NCBI RefSeq assembly: GCF_039535785.1
Contig: NZ_BAAAXV010000005.1
Location: 930,001 to 994,000, forward strand
Direction of reading: 5' to 3'
DNA length: 64,000 nt
Source of the DNA: Nonomuraea helvata
GTDB lineage: Bacteria; Actinomycetota; Actinomycetes; Streptosporangiales; Streptosporangiaceae
Both the position numbers and the translations under genes were made by a program. Below are positions 59,311 through 64,000 of this stretch, piece by piece. How positions within the stretch are numbered: position 1 is the stretch's first letter; the number at the start of each line of letters is the position of its first letter. The notes beneath the pieces were generated by a model. That model had not been told where the DNA came from, did no database searches, and worked only from the letters and a program-made list of their open reading frames with translations.

Positions 59311-60266
59311 CGCTCGTCGCCAGGATGCTGCTGCGGCGGCTCCTCATGCTGATCCCGCTGCTGCTCGGCGTGGTCGCGTTCGTCTTCATCGTGATGCGCT
59401 TCTCCAACAGCAAGCCGGAGTACGCGTACTTCCAGGGCGCGAACCCGACCCCCGAGCAGATCCACCAGTTCCAGGTCGAGAACGGCCTGCTGGACCCGCT
59501 GCCGCTGCGTTACGTCCGTTTCGTGGTGGACCTGGCCCAGGGCGACATGGGCACCAGCGTGCTCACCAAGAAGCCGGTGCTGGAGTCGATCACGACCGCG
59601 CTGCCGCTGACGCTGCAGCTCACGTTCCTGGGCCTGGCCGTCGCCGTGGTGCTGTCGCTGGTGTTCGGCGTCACCGCGGCCCTGTACCGCGACCGCTGGC
59701 CGGACCAGGTGATCCGCGTGGTGTCGCTGATCGGGGTGGCCGCGCCGTCGTTCTGGCTGGCGCTGCTGATGATCCAGTACCTGGCGGTCGGCGAGGGCCT
59801 CTTCCCGACCGGCGGCTACATCAACCCGGCCGACTCCACGGCCGGCTGGCTGCAGTCGATGACGCTGCCCGCCCTGTCGCTGTCGCTGCCGATCGCCGCC
59901 CAGCTCACCCGCATCATCCGCACGTCGATGGTGGAGGAATTGGACCGCGACTACGTCCGCACCGCGATCGGCAGCGGCCTGCCGCCCATCGTGGTCGTCG
60001 GCAGGAACGTGCTGCGCAACGCCCTGATCACCCCGCTCACCGTGCTCGGCCTGCGCGTCGGCTACCTGATCGGCGGCACCGTGGTCATCGAGACCATCTA
60101 CGGCCTGCCCGGCATGGGCCAGCTCATGATCAACGCCGTGCGCGACGGCGACCCGGCCGTCGTCCAGGGCGTGGTGCTGACCATCGCGGTCGGGTTCATG
60201 GTCGTCAACCTGGTCGTGGACATCCTCTACCTGCTGGTCAACCCCCGCCTCAGGAGCGCCACATGA
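59307..60266 (+). CDS. ABC transporter permease (DppB/OppB-like)
   Basis: 319-aa permease with six predicted helices. The first helix is LMLIPLLLGVVAFVFIV; LPLTLQLTFLGLAVAVVLSLVFGV follows in segments, and the EAA-type loop RDYVRTAIGSGLPPIVVVGRNVLRNA lies near 225. The periplasmic N-terminal loop (NPTPEQIHQFQVENGLLDPL) is typical for DppB. ATG 59307 overlaps the binding-protein stop by 4 bp and the 3' end overlaps the next gene by 4 bp. Confidence 0.94.
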   Translation: MTLVARMLLRRLLMLIPLLLGVVAFVFIVMRFSNSKPEYAYFQGANPTPEQIHQFQVENGLLDPLPLRYVRFVVDLAQGDMGTSVLTKKPVLESITTALPLTLQLTFLGLAVAVVLSLVFGVTAALYRDRWPDQVIRVVSLIGVAAPSFWLALLMIQYLAVGEGLFPTGGYINPADSTAGWLQSMTLPALSLSLPIAAQLTRIIRTSMVEELDRDYVRTAIGSGLPPIVVVGRNVLRNALITPLTVLGLRVGYLIGGTVVIETIYGLPGMGQLMINAVRDGDPAVVQGVVLTIAVGFMVVNLVVDILYLLVNPRLRSAT

Positions 60267-62230
60267 GACGTGGACTGACGGAACGGCTCTCCCGCCCAGG
60301 CGTGGCTCTCCGCCGGCTGAAGCCCCTGTCGTGGGTGGCGGTCGGCATCGTCGCCATGGTCGTGCTGGCCGCGCTGCTGGCACCGTGGATCGCGCCGCAC
60401 TCGCCGTACTTCCAGGAGGCGACATCCACTGTCGCCGAGTCCGCGACAGGGGGCGGCCCCTCGGCGGCGCACTGGATGGGACTCGACAGCGCCAACCGCG
60501 ACATCCTGTCCAGGCTCCTGTACGGGGCCCGCTGGTCGCTGATCATCGGCCTGGGCGCGACCGGGCTCGCCCTGGTGGCCGGGGCGGTCGTCGGCGCGGT
60601 CGCGGCCACCTCGCGCCGGGCCGTCGACGAGACCATCATGCGGCTGCTCGACGTCGTCATGGCCTTCCCCGGCATCGCGCTGGCGGCCGTGCTGGTGGCG
60701 GTGTTCGGCGGCAGCATCCCGGTGCTGGTCATGGCCATGGCCTTCCTCTACATGCCGTCCGTGGCCCGGGTCGTGCGGGCCAACGTGATCGCCCAGTACG
60801 GCGAGGACTACGTGGCGGCCGAGCGGATCATCGGGGCGCGCACGCCGTACATCGTCGTCAGGCACGTCGCGATCAACTGCGCGGCCCCGGTGCTGGTGTT
60901 CTGCACGGTGATGGTGGCCGACGCGATCGTGTTCGAGGCGTCACTGTCGTTCATCGGCGCCGGCGTACGCCCGCCGAACCCCTCCTGGGGCAGCGTCATC
61001 GCCGACGGCAAGAACCTGGTGCTGCTCGGCGGCTGGTGGGCCACGGTCTTCCCGGGCCTGCTGATCCTGCTCACCGTGCTCGCTCTCAACATCCTCTCCG
61101 AGGGCATCTCCGACGCCTGGGCCGCGCCCGCCTCCCGCAAGGCCGTCACCAAGAAGGACGACGCCTTCGAACAGGCCAGCCCCGGTTCCGGCGAGGTCGT
61201 CGAGCTGCCGGGACTGGCCGAGGCCGCCCGCAGGCTGGCCGAGCGGGCCCGCCCGCTCCCCCAGGGGCCGCCGATCCTCTCGGTGGAGCGACTGCGGATC
61301 GGGTTCCCAGAAGGTCCGGGCGGCGGCGTGGACATCGTGGACGGCATCGGCTTCGAGGTGCGGCCTGGTGAAGTGCTCGGCCTCGTGGGCGAGTCCGGCT
61401 GCGGCAAGTCGCTGACCGCGCTGACCATCATGGGCCTGCAGCCCCGCGACGCCCGCGTCAGCGGCCACGTCCGCTTCGACCAGCGGGAGCTGCTCTCGGA
61501 GTCGCGCCGCACCCGCCGCCGCCTGCTCGGCCACGAGATGGCGATGATCTACCAGGACGCGCTCTCCTCCCTGAACCCGGCCATGACCATCAAGGCCCAG
61601 CTCAAGCAGCTCACCCGCCGCGGCGGCCGGCGCACCCCCGCCGAGCTGCTCGAACTCGTCGGCCTCGACGCACGCCGCACGCTCTCCTCCTACCCGCACG
61701 AGCTCTCCGGCGGGCAGCGGCAACGGGTGCTGATCGCGATGGCGCTGTCGCGCGACCCCAAGCTGATCGTCGCCGACGAGCCCACCACCGCGCTCGACGT
61801 GACCGTCCAGGCGCAGGTCATCGAGCTGCTGCTGAAGCTCCGCGACGAGCTGGGCTTCGCGCTGATCCTCGTCTCGCACGACCTCGCGCTGGTCGCCGAC
61901 GTCACCGACCGCGTGATCGTCATGTACGGCGGCCAGATCGTCGAGACCGGCGCCACGGCGGCCCTCGTCGGAGCGCCCGCCCACCACTACGCCCGCGGCC
62001 TGCTGGGCTCGGTGCTGTCGCTGGAGTCGGGCGCCGAGCGGCTCACCCAGATCCGCGGCGTGGTCCCCGCCCCGGCGGACTTCCCGCCCGGCTGCCGCTT
62101 CGCCGACCGGTGCCCGATGGCCACGGACGTGTGCCGTACCGAGACCCCGGTGCTGGAGGGGACCGCGACACACGCGGCGGCCTGCCACCATCCCGCGGTG
62201 TCCCTCGTGAGGAGTGAGCAGCGTGCTTGA
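60263..62230 (+). CDS. Fused ABC permease and ATPase (DppC-DppD)
   Basis: 655-aa fusion. Residues 1-290 are a DppC-type permease (six helices; MVVLAALLAPWIAPHSPYFQ, HWMGLDSANRDILSRLLYGAR, and the EAA loop DYVAAERIIGARTPYIVV). After a linker of ~50 residues, about 345-620 is an ABC ATPase with Walker A GESGCGKS, Q loop MIYQDALSS, signature ELSGGQRQRV, Walker B LIVADEPTT and the switch His. The C-terminus has the Cys-containing oligopeptide-ATPase tail (PPGCRFADRCPMATDVC). In most operons these are two genes; the fusion ties one ATPase to one permease. It overlaps both neighbours. Confidence 0.94.
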   Translation: MRRGLTERLSRPGVALRRLKPLSWVAVGIVAMVVLAALLAPWIAPHSPYFQEATSTVAESATGGGPSAAHWMGLDSANRDILSRLLYGARWSLIIGLGATGLALVAGAVVGAVAATSRRAVDETIMRLLDVVMAFPGIALAAVLVAVFGGSIPVLVMAMAFLYMPSVARVVRANVIAQYGEDYVAAERIIGARTPYIVVRHVAINCAAPVLVFCTVMVADAIVFEASLSFIGAGVRPPNPSWGSVIADGKNLVLLGGWWATVFPGLLILLTVLALNILSEGISDAWAAPASRKAVTKKDDAFEQASPGSGEVVELPGLAEAARRLAERARPLPQGPPILSVERLRIGFPEGPGGGVDIVDGIGFEVRPGEVLGLVGESGCGKSLTALTIMGLQPRDARVSGHVRFDQRELLSESRRTRRRLLGHEMAMIYQDALSSLNPAMTIKAQLKQLTRRGGRRTPAELLELVGLDARRTLSSYPHELSGGQRQRVLIAMALSRDPKLIVADEPTTALDVTVQAQVIELLLKLRDELGFALILVSHDLALVADVTDRVIVMYGGQIVETGATAALVGAPAHHYARGLLGSVLSLESGAERLTQIRGVVPAPADFPPGCRFADRCPMATDVCRTETPVLEGTATHAAACHHPAVSLVRSEQRA

Positions 62231-63212
62231 GCTCAAGGACGTGCACGTCGTGCACAAGGCCCGCTCCGGCGGGTTGCTCTCCCGCGACCGCGTGTACGCG
62301 CTGACCGGGGCGGACCTCACGGTGAGCCCCGGGGAGACGGTGGGCGTGGTCGGCGAGTCGGGGTGCGGCAAGTCCACGCTGGCCAAGGTGCTGGTCGGCC
62401 TGCAGCGGCCGACCCAGGGCACGGTGACGTTCCGCGGCAAGGACCTGTGGTCGCTGAAGGAGCCCGAGCGGCGCGCCCTGATCGGGTCGAGCATCGGGAT
62501 GATCTTCCAGGACCCGTCCACGGCGCTCAACCGCCGCCTGCCCGTCAGGCAGATCCTGCGCGACCCGCTCAACGTGCACCGCCGCGGCACCCCGGCCGAG
62601 CGCGACGCCCGCGTACGCGAGCTGATCGACCTGGTGGGCCTGCCCTCGAGCGCCGCCGACGCGCTGCCGAGCCAGCTGTCCGGCGGCCAGCGCCAGCGCG
62701 TGGCCGTGGCCAGGGCGCTCGCGCTCGAACCCGAGCTGGTCGTGGCCGACGAGCCCACCAGCGCGCTGGACGTGTCGGTCCGCGCCCAGATCCTCAACCT
62801 GCTGCTCGACCTCAAGGAACGGCTCGGGCTCGCGCTGGTGTTCGTCTCGCACGACATCCAGACCGTACGCAGGATGAGCGACCGCGTGATCACCATGTAT
62901 CTCGGCAGGATCGTCGAGCAGGCGCCCGCGCAGGTCATGCCGCTGGGCGCCCGCCACCCGTACACGCGGGCGCTGTTCTCCGCGACGCCGGGGCTCATCT
63001 CGCCGATCAACCCGATCCCGCTCGTGGGCGTCGTGCCCTCGGCCACCAGGCCGCCGAGCGGGTGCCCGTTCCGCACCCGGTGCTGGCGGGCAGACGACCA
63101 GTGTGCCGCGGAGTGGCCCGCGGCACAGGCCGAAGACGACCACCTCTTCCACTGCCACCACCCGGTGGCGGCGGGAGCGACCGATGTAGAGCTGATCCAG
63201 GAGCGCGCATGA
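62223..63212 (+). CDS. ABC transporter ATP-binding protein (DppF/OppF-like)
   Basis: 329-aa ATPase, partner of the fused ATPase. Walker A GESGCGKST is near residue 47, Q loop MIFQDPSTALNRRLPV, signature QLSGGQRQRVAVARA, Walker B LVVADEPTSALDVS, the H loop in VFVSHD, and a C-terminal oligopeptide-type extension with CPFRTRCWRADDQC. GTG 62223 was preferred to GTG 62214 because GAGGAG lies 8 nt upstream; it overlaps the previous gene by 8 bp. Its stop overlaps the start of the aldolase gene by 4 bp, tying transport to catabolism. Confidence 0.93.
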   Translation: MLELKDVHVVHKARSGGLLSRDRVYALTGADLTVSPGETVGVVGESGCGKSTLAKVLVGLQRPTQGTVTFRGKDLWSLKEPERRALIGSSIGMIFQDPSTALNRRLPVRQILRDPLNVHRRGTPAERDARVRELIDLVGLPSSAADALPSQLSGGQRQRVAVARALALEPELVVADEPTSALDVSVRAQILNLLLDLKERLGLALVFVSHDIQTVRRMSDRVITMYLGRIVEQAPAQVMPLGARHPYTRALFSATPGLISPINPIPLVGVVPSATRPPSGCPFRTRCWRADDQCAAEWPAAQAEDDHLFHCHHPVAAGATDVELIQERA

Positions 63213-64000
63213 GTCTGACCGGTGTCATCCCCCCGGTTTGCACCCCGATGACCCCCGACTACGAGGTGGACGCCGCCTCGCTCGTCCGGCTGGTCGACCA
63301 CCTGCTGGACGGCGGTGTCGACGGGCTGTTCGTGCTGGGCTCGTCGTCGGAGGTGGCGTACCTGACGGACGCGCAGCGGCGGGTGGTGCTGGACACCGTG
63401 GTCGGCCACGTGGGCGGGCAGGTGCCGGTGCTGGCCGGGGTGATCGACATGACGACGCCGCGCGTGCTGGAGCACGTGCGGGTCGCGGTCGAGGCCGGGG
63501 CGTCGGGAGTGGTGGCGACCGCGCCGTTCTACACGCGTACGCATCCGGACGAGATCCGTACCCATTTCCGTACCGTCGCCGCCCGCGGCGGGCTGCCGGT
63601 CTACGCCTATGACCTGCCGGTCTCCGTGCACACCAAGCTGACCGCGGACCTGCTGCTCGAGCTGGCCGCCGAAGGGGCGCTGGCCGGGCTGAAGGACTCC
63701 AGCGGCGACGACGGCGGGTTGCGCGAGGTCATCATGGGCCGCGAGGCGCCGTTCAGCGTGCTCACCGGGTCAGAGGTGACCGTGGACTCGGCCCTGTGGA
63801 TGGGCGCCGACGGCGTGGTGCCCGGGCTGGGCAACGTGGACCCGCAGGGGTACGTGGAGCTGTACCGCTGCGCCGTACGCGGCGACTGGGAGGCCGCCAG
63901 GATGCAGCAGGAGCGCCTGATCAGGCTGTTCGAGATAGTCCGCGTCGGTGGCTCGCGCATGGGCGGCAGCTCTTCCGGCCTCGGCGCTTTCAAGGCCGCA
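63209..64000 (+). CDS. DapA/NanA family aldolase or dehydratase (3' end outside window)
   Basis: At least 264 aa of a (beta/alpha)8 class I aldolase, still open at the window edge. ATG 63209 overlaps the ATPase stop (ATGA). Motifs: GVIPPVCTPMTPDYEVD at the N-terminus, VDGLFVLGSSSEVAYLT (carboxylate-binding GSSSE), APFYTRT, the Tyr in VYAYDLPVSVHTKL, and the Schiff-base Lys in GLKDSSGDDGGL. Members cleave or dehydrate 2-keto acids: N-acetylneuraminate lyase, KDG aldolase, keto-deoxyglucarate dehydratase and dihydrodipicolinate synthase. Being last in an import operon under a FadR-type repressor argues for a catabolic role on an acidic sugar rather than lysine synthesis. Exact substrate not determinable. 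Confidence 0.9.
   Translation, partial: MSLTGVIPPVCTPMTPDYEVDAASLVRLVDHLLDGGVDGLFVLGSSSEVAYLTDAQRRVVLDTVVGHVGGQVPVLAGVIDMTTPRVLEHVRVAVEAGASGVVATAPFYTRTHPDEIRTHFRTVAARGGLPVYAYDLPVSVHTKLTADLLLELAAEGALAGLKDSSGDDGGLREVIMGREAPFSVLTGSEVTVDSALWMGADGVVPGLGNVDPQGYVELYRCAVRGDWEAARMQQERLIRLFEIVRVGGSRMGGSSSGLGAFKAA

Noticed and set aside
60941..63631. Minus-strand open frame of 896 codons across the ABC ATPase genes
   Set aside because: Low-complexity antisense reading of two intact ATPase genes; no domain features and overlapping all conserved motifs of the plus strand.

Overview
The window is about 64 kb of very GC-rich DNA. Coding is dense on both strands, GTG and TTG starts are frequent, and many genes overlap at 4-bp ATGA/GTGA junctions. 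An F420-dependent luciferase-like enzyme, a GPGG-motif small membrane protein, SecA2, a DUF574-type methyltransferase, Hanks-type kinases and many TetR/GntR regulators point to a filamentous actinomycete, most likely of the Streptosporangiales (Nonomuraea-like). That placement is inference from gene content. I see no secondary-metabolite megasynthase, prophage, CRISPR array or rRNA operon; one tRNA gene (Lys, CTT) is present.

Layout. 0-9.9 kb: a glycan-use locus with a GH38 alpha-mannosidase (cut by the left edge), a GntR regulator, a heparinase-like protein of unknown function and a sugar ABC importer, linked by a repeated GTCAGGACAA motif. 9.9-13.1 kb: tRNA-Lys, a MoxR/CoxE-like pair and a NERD-domain protein. 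13.2-17.3 kb: a TetR regulator and three translationally coupled acyl-CoA dehydrogenase genes; the same ACCGAC..GTCGGT-type palindrome lies before the regulator and before the operon. 17.3-20.7 kb: an acetyltransferase, a TetR gene and a FAD monooxygenase that share three ACTAC-N4-GTAGT operators, with a decapitated response-regulator gene between them. 20.9-26.6 kb: two DMT exporters, a VOC protein, SecA2 and a methyltransferase.

26.7-38 kb looks like a general-stress island: PRC-barrel, DUF1360, GPGG small protein, ANTAR-PAS-SpoIIE phosphatase, BON protein, topoisomerase IB, SDR, transketolase, ChaB and a DUF6458-like protein. Several of these genes have a GTTT-N14/15-GGGTA-like promoter of the SigB/SigF type. 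38-44 kb holds a giant pseudokinase/winged-helix/WD40 membrane protein, an unknown 180-aa protein and a genuine receptor Ser/Thr kinase. 44.3-44.7 kb is a graveyard: an IS5-like transposase remnant fused to the tail of a hydroxyacid dehydrogenase. 44.7-54 kb: a secreted M28 peptidase, a rifampin-phosphotransferase-like PEP/ATP enzyme with its TetR, a coupled hydrolase and metalloprotease pair, and a two-component system.

54-64 kb: an AlkZ-like winged-helix protein behind a strong hairpin, a PfkB sugar kinase, an HD hydrolase, and a FadR-type GntR divergent from a five-gene operon. That operon encodes a family-5 binding protein, two permeases (one fused to an ATPase), an ATPase and a DapA/NanA-type aldolase cut by the right edge. 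It is probably an uptake and catabolism operon for an acidic sugar or similar compound, controlled through a visible ATAGGAC-N7-GTCCTAT operator.

The strongest leads are the pseudokinase-WD40 protein, the stress-type promoter set, the operator/regulator pairings, and the hairpin against the start of the AlkZ-like gene. No stretch over 300 bases lacks an annotated feature except that the 46.2-46.8 kb interval holds only a doubtful 41-codon secreted peptide.
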